Positions 5,825 through 13,749 of a stretch of 27,320 nucleotides of DNA are shown piece by piece. Made by a program: the position numbers and the translations under genes. Location of the stretch: the NCBI GenBank assembly GCA_036752825.1, contig DAIORV010000018.1, positions 1 to 27,320 on the forward strand. The letters run 5' to 3'. Under the pieces are notes generated by a model, which searched no databases, was not told where the DNA came from, and saw only the letters and a program-made list of their open reading frames with translations. The first letter of the stretch is position 1. Every line of letters begins with the position of its first letter. The stretch comes from UBA5177 sp002413265. Lineage in GTDB: Bacteria; Chloroflexota; UBA5177.

Positions 5825-8524
5825 CTACTCGTTCCGCAGCACTTCAATGGGGCGAATCCGCACGGGAGCGCGCGCCGCGAGGTAGGCGGTGACGACGGCC
5901 AGAAGCGTGGCTCCCGCGAGCACCAAGACGGCTACCACCGGATCGAAGCCTATTGCCTTCTGAAGTGCCAGATGGGAAATGACACTGAGCACCGCGGCTA
6001 CCAGCACTACGCTCACTGCGCCGGCCAGGGTACCTCCCAGGGCGTTTTCCACCAGCACGAACCGCAGCACGCTCCGCGGGCCGAACCCGATCGCCTTGTA
6101 AAGAGCCATTTCCCTTCGGCGCTCCAGCATCGCCAACGCGACGCCATTTCCGACCACCGCCAGTCCGGCGCCGAGTCCGAGCGCCGTTATCACCGCGAGC
6201 AAGTTGAGCAGCTCGTTGAGAATCGTTTCAACCACGGCGGTGAGGTCGCCGATATCAACAACCAGAGAGCCGGTTGCCTGGCGCTGAAGCTGTGTGGCGT
6301 CGTGCGTCAGCTGATCCGGCGATATCGAGTACGAGATGATGAACTGTGCATCCTGTCCTCCAACCGCTAGCGCCACCGATCGATCGGCATAGATGGGAGC
6401 GCGAAAGAAGGACGCAAAACCCCGCCGCCGGGTACGATCGTAGAAGCCTGCTATCCGAATCGTGGATGTGCGGCCGCTTCCCGGCTCGCGGAGCGTGATC
6501 GAGTCGCCCTCCTTGAGGTTGTAGGGCGGGTAAAGAAGCTCACTTCGAACCAGCGCGTTCGAGGAACCCGTGTCCGCCGGTCCCAACATCCTGCCACTTA
6601 CAATCCGAATGTCGCCGGCGGTCTGATTGTGCCGTAGATCCAGTCCGGTGACACCACTCAGTGCGCGCCCTTGTTCGTCCGCGGTGTCTCCATTTGGTGC
6701 GGAGCTGGAAGGCCAGACGACCCTGTCCAGCGGTTTTCTATTGATCTGAACCGGCTCTGTTGAAGCCTCCACGATGTCGGATCGTGACTGCACGGCTTTC
6801 AGCTTGCTTGACGCCTTGAGCAAAGCTTTCTGCCCTGAGGGGCTGGCGATCGCCACGAGATTGACCGATGAGTTGCTCGCGATCACGGCATTTATCTGGC
6901 TCTCGAGACTCACTGCAACGGTGAGCGTCACGCTCATGGCCAGCACTCCCACGAGAAAGGCCACCAGCGTCACCGAGGTTCGGGCCCTTCGGCGGCTCAA
7001 GGAACGAACGGCGATCACGAGAGGTAGCCTTCCGGCCGCGGACGCCAGAGCCATCACGCCCCAGATCACGGCCGCCAATCCAAGAATGGGGCCCAACGGA
7101 GAGCCGGCCCGCACCGCGACGGCGGTAAGCACGACGAGCACAATCAATACCGTTGTGCCGAGCAGCCTGCTGCGTGGTGGACCAAGCCGTCCGATCCAGC
7201 TCACGATGAGGGCGAACAGGCCGGTGAAGAGCGCCGCCAATGCCGCTGACGCGATCACGAATTCGGCCGCCAACACTGGGCTGCCCATGATCGCTGCCGA
7301 GAGTCCGGCAAAGAGCGCCAGAACTATCGCCAGCAAACCAAGGGTCTGCGCCCAACCGGTAGCGCTTGCCGCGGTTCCCTCGCGCAGAATCTCGAGCGGC
7401 CGGAAGCCCGCAGCTCGAACTATCGGCATGAGAGAGAAGAGCAGAGTGGCGCCAATTCCGAGCGCGACGCCACCTAAAAGGCTTCCAGTGTCAAACTTGA
7501 ACACGACCTGAATGGCCATTGCGCGCGCCAGCGCGTCGGTGACCGCCTTGCTTATGGATGCGCCGATGGCGGCGCCCACAGCTCCTCCGACGAGCCCCAG
7601 TAGGAGCGCTTCTCCGCCAAAGAGAACGTACAGTGACCTGCGCCGGAAGCCGACCGCTTTGAGCATGGCGATCTCAAGCCTGCGCCAGGTCAGCATTGAT
7701 TGCATCGCGTTCAGAATGCCGATTCCCGCGATCAGCAGTGCCATGAGCCCGACCAGCAGCATGAACTGTTGGAAGTCGTGCACCTGCTGTTGCGTCGATC
7801 GCATGGCCTCTTGAACGGTTTGAACGGTGGCTACCGGGAACTGCGACCGCAGTTGAGCGGCCATTTTCGACGGGTTCCCCGGCACGTTGAGGTATACGGC
7901 AGAGTATTCGGGCAGCCGCCCGGAGAGCGCTGTTGCAACCTTGGATCGCATGGTCATGACGGCGGAATGTTCGAAGCTCGTCTCTGCCAAGATGCCTCGA
8001 ATCGTGGCATGTAATCCCTGGCCACCGACACTTCTCACGTAGACGCGACTGCCGACCGATACACCGAGCTCGTCGGCCAGAACGGTGGTAACCAGCACGT
8101 CTCGCGGCCCTGTTAGCAGCGTTCCCACGTTTCCACTCGACGGACTTACAAACGTCGGCTGTCCCCCGATGGGATAGTTCCGTGAAACGGCCTGGATGTC
8201 GAAGGGCACCAGATGCCCCCCGGCGGAGACTGCCGCTGCGTGCAGGTTCGCAACAGCCGTCCACTGAGAAATCTGACCCTGTCGCTGAAGGCTCGAAAAT
8301 ACTGCAAGGTCGCTCTGAGAGATCGGCGATGCCTCACTCGCAACGGATATGTCGCCACCGTTTGCGGCCCTTACGTTTGAGGTCAGGGCGTTCTGGACCG
8401 TGAGCGTCGCGGTCTGCAGCGCGACAACGCTCGCGACTCCAACGACGATGCAGAGCAAAGCAAACACTGATCGCCGGCCACTTCGGCGAAGGGATCGGGT
8501 CACGTACCGCAGCCAGAAAATCAC
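5825..8524 (-). CDS. FtsX/YbbP-type ABC transporter permease
   Basis: This 899-residue integral membrane protein has two FtsX-type units, as in the YbbP/MacB-like (type VII) ABC systems. Basic residues (RSLRRSGRRS) precede TM1 at about 20-40, then a large extracytoplasmic domain at about 45-245, three helices at about 255-370, additional helices at about 390-500, a second basic RRRART entry with TM at about 515-540, a second external domain, and three final helices with the RREMALYKAIG coupling segment before the end. The first copy has the matching RRLEIAMLKAVG coupling helix. Such permeases move no solute across the membrane; they transmit ATPase motion to the outside face. The GTG start overlaps the ATPase stop (GTGA). 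The order with the ATPase and SGNH lipoprotein suggests a YbbAP-TesA-like complex. Confidence 0.88.
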   Translation of the reverse strand: MIFWLRYVTRSLRRSGRRSVFALLCIVVGVASVVALQTATLTVQNALTSNVRAANGGDISVASEASPISQSDLAVFSSLQRQGQISQWTAVANLHAAAVSAGGHLVPFDIQAVSRNYPIGGQPTFVSPSSGNVGTLLTGPRDVLVTTVLADELGVSVGSRVYVRSVGGQGLHATIRGILAETSFEHSAVMTMRSKVATALSGRLPEYSAVYLNVPGNPSKMAAQLRSQFPVATVQTVQEAMRSTQQQVHDFQQFMLLVGLMALLIAGIGILNAMQSMLTWRRLEIAMLKAVGFRRRSLYVLFGGEALLLGLVGGAVGAAIGASISKAVTDALARAMAIQVVFKFDTGSLLGGVALGIGATLLFSLMPIVRAAGFRPLEILREGTAASATGWAQTLGLLAIVLALFAGLSAAIMGSPVLAAEFVIASAALAALFTGLFALIVSWIGRLGPPRSRLLGTTVLIVLVVLTAVAVRAGSPLGPILGLAAVIWGVMALASAAGRLPLVIAVRSLSRRRARTSVTLVAFLVGVLAMSVTLTVAVSLESQINAVIASNSSVNLVAIASPSGQKALLKASSKLKAVQSRSDIVEASTEPVQINRKPLDRVVWPSSSAPNGDTADEQGRALSGVTGLDLRHNQTAGDIRIVSGRMLGPADTGSSNALVRSELLYPPYNLKEGDSITLREPGSGRTSTIRIAGFYDRTRRRGFASFFRAPIYADRSVALAVGGQDAQFIISYSISPDQLTHDATQLQRQATGSLVVDIGDLTAVVETILNELLNLLAVITALGLGAGLAVVGNGVALAMLERRREMALYKAIGFGPRSVLRFVLVENALGGTLAGAVSVVLVAAVLSVISHLALQKAIGFDPVVAVLVLAGATLLAVVTAYLAARAPVRIRPIEVLRNE

Positions 8525-9201
8525 TGCTCGATCAGCAATCCGTCGCGAAGTCGCAGCACTCGATCGGCGCGGCCGGCGACGGCGTCGTTGTGTGTCGCCA
8601 CCAGGATGGTCGTGCCGAGCCTGGCGCGAATATCAAGAAGGAGCCTCATCAGGGCATCACCTGTTTCGGTGTCCAGGTTACCGGTGGGCTCGTCCGCCAC
8701 GATCATCGATGGGTCAGACACCAAAGCACGAGCCACTGCTACCCGCTGCTGCTCGCCACCCGACAACTGTGAGGGGCGATGCATGAGTCGATGAGCGAGT
8801 CCGACCTCCGCCAGAGTCTCCCGGGCATGTTCGGGCGTGTGGCCATTACGTCCGGGGACGTGGAGTGGAAGCTGAACGTTTTCCAGTGCGGTCAGCGTAG
8901 GGATCAGATTGTAGGACTGGAACACCATTCCAACTTTGCGAGCACGAACGTCGGCCAGTCGGTTCTCGGACAAGTTTCCGATTTCCTCCCCGTCGAGCAC
9001 AATGCTGCCCGCGGAGGGCCGGTCGAGACCCGCCACTATGCCAAGCAGCGTGCTCTTCCCGCTGCCCGACGGCCCCATCAGCGCGACCATCTCACCGCGA
9101 CCCAGCTCGAAGCTCACTCCATGCAATATGTGGATCGTCTCGCGCCCGAGAGCAAGCGACTTTTCAACGCCTCGAGCTACCAGGGTTGGCTGCGACGTCA
9201 T
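8521..9201 (-). CDS. ABC transporter ATPase, LolD/YbbA/MacB family
   Basis: This is a 226-residue cytoplasmic ATPase that would drive the downstream FtsX-type permease. All motifs are present: Walker A GPSGSGKST at 43-51, Q-loop FQSYN at 95-99, signature LSGGEQQR at 146-153, Walker B MIVADEP at 166-172 with catalytic Glu171, and the H-loop His in ATHND. The LIPTLTALENVQLPL stretch is typical of the lipoprotein-release/macrolide-export group. The ATG at 9201 overlaps the upstream TGA in ATGA and has a CAGGGA site. An ATG 12 bases further up lacks one. The stop overlaps the permease GTG, so all three genes are translationally coupled. Confidence 0.92.
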   Translation of the reverse strand: MTSQPTLVARGVEKSLALGRETIHILHGVSFELGRGEMVALMGPSGSGKSTLLGIVAGLDRPSAGSIVLDGEEIGNLSENRLADVRARKVGMVFQSYNLIPTLTALENVQLPLHVPGRNGHTPEHARETLAEVGLAHRLMHRPSQLSGGEQQRVAVARALVSDPSMIVADEPTGNLDTETGDALMRLLLDIRARLGTTILVATHNDAVAGRADRVLRLRDGLLIEQ

Positions 9202-9905
9202 TTCCCTGCCCACATGTGCCAGCTGCGAACGGCGTTCAGAACGATCTGAGCGAGCCGCGCGTGCCCGCTGTTGCTCGGGTGCAACCCGTCACTGGCGATC
9301 AAGCCGGGATGAGACGCCATCTCGTTGCCGTACGGCTGCAGATTCAAGAACCGGGAGTGGGTCTGCCTGGCAATGGTGCTCATGCCGGAGTTCCAGCTCT
9401 GGACTACGCTGCCGACTCCCGAGATGTGCTGCCGAGTGACCGCCGGCAGCTTCGACACATCGGGAAGGCCGACGATCAGCACCCGGCATCTCGCTTCCCG
9501 AAGGGTAGCGACAAGATCGTGAAGGTCAAGGAGAAAGGACTGACGCGTGACTCCGGCGCGAAGATCATTTACCCCGAAAAACACGGTGCACAACGATGGC
9601 CGGGCATTCAACGCTGAGGTTAGCTCTCCCTGGTAGGCTGCGTCGATCGTGGTGCCCGGGACGCCCGCATCCACGAAATGCGTGGCTCCAAGCAGGCTAG
9701 AGAGCCGGTATGCATAGCCATTCGTATGCGGCACCGCCCCGACCCCGTACGTTTCGGAAGCCCCGAGGGCGGCATAGGTCCCGGGCAGAGGCGGTAAGAG
9801 GGAGGGCTCGGTAGGTGAAGGACTGAGCTGTGACCCGGCGCCGGACTGGCTGCACCCGGCGAGCATGGCCGCGGCCAGCAGTAGGGAGAGTATGCGAAGG
9901 ATCAA
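9198..9905 (-). CDS. SGNH/GDSL-family esterase lipoprotein (TesA-like role)
   Basis: This is a 235-residue predicted lipoprotein. The signal peptide ends in the lipobox LAGC with lipidated Cys18, followed by a Ser/Pro-rich linker. The SGNH hydrolase blocks are complete: nucleophile Ser50 in ALGASET, Gly84 in AGVPGTT, Asn113 in FFGVNDL, and Asp206/His209 in SDGLHPSNSGH. It should be an active serine esterase or thioesterase on the outer face of the membrane. The start is TTG at 9905, the only start that preserves the signal peptide, and its ribosome site is weak. The stop overlaps the ATPase start. E. coli tesA, an SGNH thioesterase, neighbours ybbA-ybbP, which supports a shared function here. 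The physiological substrate is unknown. Confidence 0.88.
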   Translation of the reverse strand: MILRILSLLLAAAMLAGCSQSGAGSQLSPSPTEPSLLPPLPGTYAALGASETYGVGAVPHTNGYAYRLSSLLGATHFVDAGVPGTTIDAAYQGELTSALNARPSLCTVFFGVNDLRAGVTRQSFLLDLHDLVATLREARCRVLIVGLPDVSKLPAVTRQHISGVGSVVQSWNSGMSTIARQTHSRFLNLQPYGNEMASHPGLIASDGLHPSNSGHARLAQIVLNAVRSWHMWAGK

Positions 9906-9994
9906 AGATTATTGCTCAAGTGATGAGGCGTGGTCCCCTGCCCGTCAAGGTACCCAAGTATACGAAGGCTATATGAGGAATGGATGAGACTGGG

Positions 9995-11167
9995 TCACGC
10001 CTTGTAGGCTACTAGACCATTGCCCCCGAGCACATACAAAGTCCCCCCAGCAACCATGACGCCGGTCGCGCCACGGTTGTTGAAACCCGGCACTTTGATA
10101 GATCTGAGGACGACTCCGTTGGAAGCACGTATGATGTCGACTCGGCCCAGCGCGTCGTTGAGCACGTAGAGCAGATGGTTCGCAACGACCATCGATGACG
10201 AAGGGCCGACATCCGCCCCCCACAAGTACCTTCCATTGGTCGCGTTCAGCGCGATCACGCCCGGATGGTGCCGGTTCGACGGGAGAAATAGCGTGTTATA
10301 TGCAAGAACCGGGTTGCCGGCAACGATCCTTCCAAGATCCGCTTTCCACACGGCGACGCCATTGGGCGCGATCTCCCCGATCCACGATCGGCCAGGTGTA
10401 GCGCTGCCCGGCTGCCTTCCTACCAGAACGAACGCGTACGCTCGATGAGAATCACCCAGCCAGCGCGCATTGATCTGAAGTGTGCCGACCAGCCGGCCCG
10501 ATGACTGGTTGTAGACGTGGGTCGTGCCACTTTGCTGCCCGACCGTTTGATAGAGAAGTCCATTCAGGGCGGCGGGCGTCTGGCCAAAGTTGCCGGCATG
10601 GGACCAGATTTTCCTGCCCGTTTGCACGTCGAGCGCATAGGATGCCAGGATGCCGCACGGATTCTGGCAGCCTTTTCCGGTGTACAGAGCAGGCCAGTTA
10701 GCCACCAAGCTCGTCGCCCCGCCGGCCGAATACCAGCGCAAGGCACCGGTGTGTGGGTTCAAAGCGACGACCTCCCGTAGGTTTGCGACCACGAGCGTGT
10801 CATCCGGATGTGCCAGCGCCATCGGGCTGTCGTTTGCACCTCTCTGCAGACGAAGCATGGCCGGCGTATAGGTGAGCAAGACCTTGCCGTCAGCCGCGTT
10901 CAGCACCACTACCTTCGACGGTGAAAGTAGCACGGGCTGGATTATGTAGACCCGCTGATCCGTGGCAATAGCCGAGGAGACTCGTCCGACAGACCAGGCC
11001 ACGTGAAGCAGTCTGACGTTTCCGGAGCCAAGCGTCGATTCGTTGGCGTTGAACGAGGAATCGTGAGCGTCGTGTCCGAACATTGACCAGGTGCTGACGG
11101 TCGCTGCCGAGACGTCACTCGCGCCGATTACCAGAACCACGGCCAGAATAGCGAGGATTCGAGACAA
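9995..11167 (-). CDS. Secreted PQQ-like beta-propeller protein
   Basis: This is a 390-residue exported protein. Start TTG at 11165-11167 is selected because AGGGAGG at 11175-11181 lies seven bases upstream and the signal peptide (RILAILAVVLVIGASDVSAA) follows directly. A longer in-frame extension adds only non-coding-looking residues. The mature part consists of repeated propeller blades of the PQQ/quinoprotein type, each with an A/LN..(T/N)G..(L/R)W-like turn: VVVLNAADGKVLL, VVALNPHTGALRWY, YALDVQTGRKIW, VIALNATNGRYLW. Some blades are degenerate. No quinoprotein dehydrogenase active site or BamB-like lipobox is evident, so a binding or scaffold role is more likely than catalysis. It precedes the SGNH gene by 89 bases on the same strand. 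Confidence 0.78.
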   Translation of the reverse strand: MSRILAILAVVLVIGASDVSAATVSTWSMFGHDAHDSSFNANESTLGSGNVRLLHVAWSVGRVSSAIATDQRVYIIQPVLLSPSKVVVLNAADGKVLLTYTPAMLRLQRGANDSPMALAHPDDTLVVANLREVVALNPHTGALRWYSAGGATSLVANWPALYTGKGCQNPCGILASYALDVQTGRKIWSHAGNFGQTPAALNGLLYQTVGQQSGTTHVYNQSSGRLVGTLQINARWLGDSHRAYAFVLVGRQPGSATPGRSWIGEIAPNGVAVWKADLGRIVAGNPVLAYNTLFLPSNRHHPGVIALNATNGRYLWGADVGPSSSMVVANHLLYVLNDALGRVDIIRASNGVVLRSIKVPGFNNRGATGVMVAGGTLYVLGGNGLVAYKA

Positions 11168-11246
11168 GGGAAAGCCTCCCTGACAGTGCTGCGGTGAGAA
11201 TACCACAGCATTTGGGGAGGCTTGGAACCCTGGCGAAAGCCGGTGG

Positions 11247-11417
11247 TTAGTTCTGTGCCGGTGCCTTCTGCCGGATCTGGCGAATGAAATGAGGGCTGCA
11301 TCGAAGCTGCATGGATACCTGCGCAACCGTCAGGCCTTGCCTGAGGAGCCGTTCTGCGATGCGCTGCTTCTCTTCGAGGAGTGCGCGAGTCTGGGAACCG
11401 GGTGAGTAGTGTGCCAC
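11247..11417 (-). CDS. Small helix-turn-helix protein
   Basis: This 56-residue protein starts at GTG 11415-11417, behind a strong AGGAGGGG site, and stops at TAA 11247-11249. Residues 14-50 form a helix-turn-helix resembling those of resolvases and Xre-like repressors: KQRIAERLLRQGLTVAQVS as first helices, the LTVAQVS turn, then CSPHFIRQIRQ as recognition helix. Nothing else is present, so it would act as a minimal DNA-binding protein, perhaps as a dimer. It lies 79 bases upstream of the propeller gene on the same strand and could be its regulator. A GGATCA/TGATCC palindrome lies just upstream of its start, an attractive but unproven autoregulatory operator. Confidence 0.6.
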   Translation of the reverse strand: MAHYSPGSQTRALLEEKQRIAERLLRQGLTVAQVSMQLRCSPHFIRQIRQKAPAQN

Positions 11418-11444
11418 GTGTGTGCCCCTCCTATTTGCGGGGGG

Positions 11445-11460
11445 GGATCAAAACTGATCC
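11445..11460. promoter_or_regulatory. Palindrome upstream of the small HTH gene, candidate operator
   Basis: A perfect inverted repeat pairs GGATCA (11445-11450) with TGATCC (11455-11460) across a four-base AAAC spacer. It directly abuts a run of eight G residues (11439-11446). It lies 28 bases upstream of the HTH gene start and about 135 bases upstream of the divergent phosphoesterase, where an operator for the HTH protein could be. The position and symmetry are seen directly; regulatory function is inference. Confidence 0.35.
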
Positions 11461-11596
11461 TGCAAAGCAGATGCTACGCGGCTATCGCCCTTTTGTCTGT
11501 GATCTAGATAACAGCGGTGAGACGACACCAACTGTTGCGGTGTATCGTTCTTCCTCAGTAGACTCACGCATCTGCTCAGTGTTTCAGGAAAGTGAC

Positions 11597-12304
11597 GTGC
11601 CGCTGACTGTCCTCGCCATCGCCGACGAAGTTAGCCGCACGCTTTACGACTGTTTCGAGCGAGAACGTTGGAAATCCGTCGATTGCATCCTGTCCTGCGG
11701 CGATTTACCTCCCTGGTATCTCGACTTTCTCTGCTCGAGTCTGACCATTCCGGTTTTCTACGTCAGGGGCAATCACGATGGCGGCTATCGCAGCAGTGAG
11801 TACGAAGGCAGCCAGAACATCCACGGCAAAATAGTGAATTTCAAGGGTCTCCGGATCGCAGGCTTCGAGGGTTCAGCCAGGTACAACGGGGGCCCCTTGC
11901 AATACACGCAGCGAGAAATGAGCCACGCCGTGCACCGCACGCGGCTCAGCGCTCTCCGAGCGGGAGTACCCGACGTTCTTGTCACCCATGCTCCACCTAC
12001 TGGGCCCCACACCGGCGCAGACGTTTGCCATGCCGGATTTGACGCCTTCGTCTCTGCGCTCAACGGATGGAAGCCGCAGCTGCTTATTCACGGGCACATG
12101 CATCACTACGATGGAGCTCAGAAGCCCTATCGCTCGGGTGCGACTACGATCCTCAACGCTTACCCATATAAGCTCCTGCAAATACCGATGCGCCCCCAGG
12201 AGGTTGCCGAGACGAAAACCGCCTCAGCGCATTTGTCGATCAAGCGTCTCTTTGCCCATCGACATGCAAACAGAATGGTCGGTCTGACGTCCCGAGATAG
12301 GTGA
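11597..12304 (+). CDS. Calcineurin-like metallophosphoesterase
   Basis: This 235-residue protein has the calcineurin-like phosphoesterase fold. Metal-site motifs are seen in order: Asp10 in LAIADEV, SCGD at 33-36, GNHD at 58-61, VTHAPP with His131, and HGHMHH at 165-170. In the first motif the usual D-x-H reads D-E-V, so one ligand of the first metal is changed; related Icc-type proteins can also have this variation. The GTG at 11597 is preceded by AGGAA at suitable spacing. The frame is open upstream to 11381, but that part overlaps the antisense HTH gene and has no domain. The substrate could be a phosphodiester or phosphoprotein and cannot be read from sequence. Confidence 0.8.
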   Translation: MPLTVLAIADEVSRTLYDCFERERWKSVDCILSCGDLPPWYLDFLCSSLTIPVFYVRGNHDGGYRSSEYEGSQNIHGKIVNFKGLRIAGFEGSARYNGGPLQYTQREMSHAVHRTRLSALRAGVPDVLVTHAPPTGPHTGADVCHAGFDAFVSALNGWKPQLLIHGHMHHYDGAQKPYRSGATTILNAYPYKLLQIPMRPQEVAETKTASAHLSIKRLFAHRHANRMVGLTSRDR

Positions 12305-12373
12305 CCCTCCCTCGCGCCGTGATCCGTCGAGCTGCCCACTGCGTAGCTATCTTCGAGAGGACCTCTGGACCGA

Positions 12374-12946
12374 ATGGTGCTGGATCAGGCAAGTGATGAA
12401 GCGCTCATCGCAGCAATTCAGGGAAGGGACGTAGTAGCGCTAGAGCTGCTGTACGAGCGCCATCGAGTGCTGGCATACTCCCTCGCCCTTCGCTCGCTCG
12501 CGAGTGAAAGCGACGCTGAAGACGTGGTCCAGGAAGCCTTTCTCAACGTCTGGCGCGCTGCATTGACCTATAGGCCCGAGCGAAGTACCGCTCGCTCATG
12601 GATCCTGAGCATCGTGCATCACAGGGCGATTGACAAGCTACGTGGAAGAAAGAGCAGAGTGCAGCCGGTGGCGCTAGAGGAAGGTATGAACGTTCCCGAC
12701 AGCGCAGACGTGTGGCGCGAAGTGGCAAACAACCTCAACGGGGAGGACGTGCGCCTCGCGCTTCAAACGTTACCCGTGGAACAGCGCCAGACGATAGAGC
12801 TGGCCTACTTCCAGGGATACACCCAAACCCAAATTTCAGAGATGATGGATGTGCCTCTTGGAACTGTCAAGGGCCGCATGCGAATTGGCCTCCACAAGCT
12901 GAAGACCCTCCTCGAGGGCAGTACGCAGGAATTGGCAATCGATTGA
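12374..12946 (+). CDS. ECF-subfamily RNA polymerase sigma factor
   Basis: This 190-residue sigma-70-type factor has only regions 2 and 4, as expected for the ECF group. Region 2 covers about residues 25-95, with SESDAEDVVQEAFLNVWR and the promoter-melting segment RSWILSIVHHRAIDKLRGRKS. Region 4 covers about 128-180, with LPVEQRQTIELAYFQGYTQTQISEMMDVPLGTVKGRM, whose final part is the -35-reading helix. It resembles the RpoE/SigK-type group that is controlled by RskA anti-sigma factors. The ATG at 12374 has only a weak ribosome site. Its stop overlaps the start of the downstream anti-sigma gene (TTGA), giving coupled, stoichiometric synthesis. Confidence 0.93.
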   Translation: MVLDQASDEALIAAIQGRDVVALELLYERHRVLAYSLALRSLASESDAEDVVQEAFLNVWRAALTYRPERSTARSWILSIVHHRAIDKLRGRKSRVQPVALEEGMNVPDSADVWREVANNLNGEDVRLALQTLPVEQRQTIELAYFQGYTQTQISEMMDVPLGTVKGRMRIGLHKLKTLLEGSTQELAID

Positions 12947-13713
12947 ACGATCACGACGATTTATTTAGCCTGGACCTCGGCGCATACGTTCTCGACGCGC
13001 TCGAACCATCGGAACGAGTGTCATTCGAGTCGCACCTCCGTAATTGCGCGAAGTGCCAGGCCGAGGTTGCCGAGCTTCTGCCCGTGGTCGATCTGCTCCC
13101 ACTTGCGGTCGACGCCGTCGAGCCGCCTCAAGAGCTGAAGGCCCGATTGATGAGTGCGATCGCCGACGACCGCAGCGAGAAGCCGGCACTGGTCCCGCTT
13201 ACCGGAGGAGCTCCGCCTCGGAGGAGCCGTCCTCTACTCAGTCGCGGTGAGGCGCTTCTTGGACTGGTTGCCGCGGTGATCATCGCTGCGTTAGGAATAT
13301 GGAATCACCAGCTCCAGAATCAGATCGACAGTCAAAAGCAAAGCATCGCGTACCAGCAAGATGTCAATCGAGCCATATTGTCGGGAGCCTCCGTAGCTCA
13401 GCTGGCCGCGACCTCCGCCGGCTCAGCCGCGCAAGCGACCATGGTGCAGCCGAAGGACGGTGGCTCACCCTACTTGCTGGTCGGCAACCTGCCCGCGGCT
13501 CCAAACAACAAGGTGTACGAGCTTTGGTACATCCGCGGCGCGACGCCTCATGCCGTCAAAGTGTTCCACTACTCAGGCAGCTCGCCCTCGATCGTGCCGA
13601 TCGCACAGCCAATTGCCTCGCACACCGTGGCTGCCATCACCATCGAGCCAGGACCGCAGGGCAGCAAAGCTCCGACGACCAAGCCGATCGTCGCCGGTAA
13701 GCTCAACGCTTGA
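12943..13713 (+). CDS. RskA-type transmembrane anti-sigma factor
   Basis: This is a 256-residue membrane anti-sigma factor for the adjacent ECF sigma. The cytoplasmic N-terminus has a zinc-finger-like anti-sigma signature HLRNCAKC with His31, Cys35 and Cys38. One transmembrane helix (ALLGLVAAVIIAALGIW, about 107-124) follows, then a coiled stretch and the RskA C-terminal domain outside (SPYLLVGNLPAAPNNKVYELWYI and AAITIEPGPQGSKAPT). Proteins of this type hold the sigma factor at the membrane until stress-triggered proteolysis. The TTG start at 12943 overlaps the sigma stop by four bases. Frames further upstream are just an alternate reading of the sigma gene. Confidence 0.9.
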   Translation: MNDHDDLFSLDLGAYVLDALEPSERVSFESHLRNCAKCQAEVAELLPVVDLLPLAVDAVEPPQELKARLMSAIADDRSEKPALVPLTGGAPPRRSRPLLSRGEALLGLVAAVIIAALGIWNHQLQNQIDSQKQSIAYQQDVNRAILSGASVAQLAATSAGSAAQATMVQPKDGGSPYLLVGNLPAAPNNKVYELWYIRGATPHAVKVFHYSGSSPSIVPIAQPIASHTVAAITIEPGPQGSKAPTTKPIVAGKLNA

Positions 13714-13738
13714 GGCTCTGCCCAGCTGGGCCTTGTCG

Positions 13739-13744
13739 TATGAT
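13739..13744 (+). promoter_or_regulatory. Possible -10 element giving a leaderless acyltransferase mRNA
   Basis: TATGAT lies five bases before the GTG start of the acyltransferase gene, which has no Shine-Dalgarno. Transcription starting about seven bases after a -10 would begin at or next to the GTG itself, so the mRNA could be leaderless, as is common in several high-GC groups. The -35 region is unconvincing. This is an inference from spacing only. Confidence 0.3.
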
Positions 13745-13749
13745 GCAGC

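Noticed and set aside
12712..12942. Upstream extension of the anti-sigma frame
   Set aside because: This is the sigma gene read in another frame; the TTG overlap start gives the known RskA layout.
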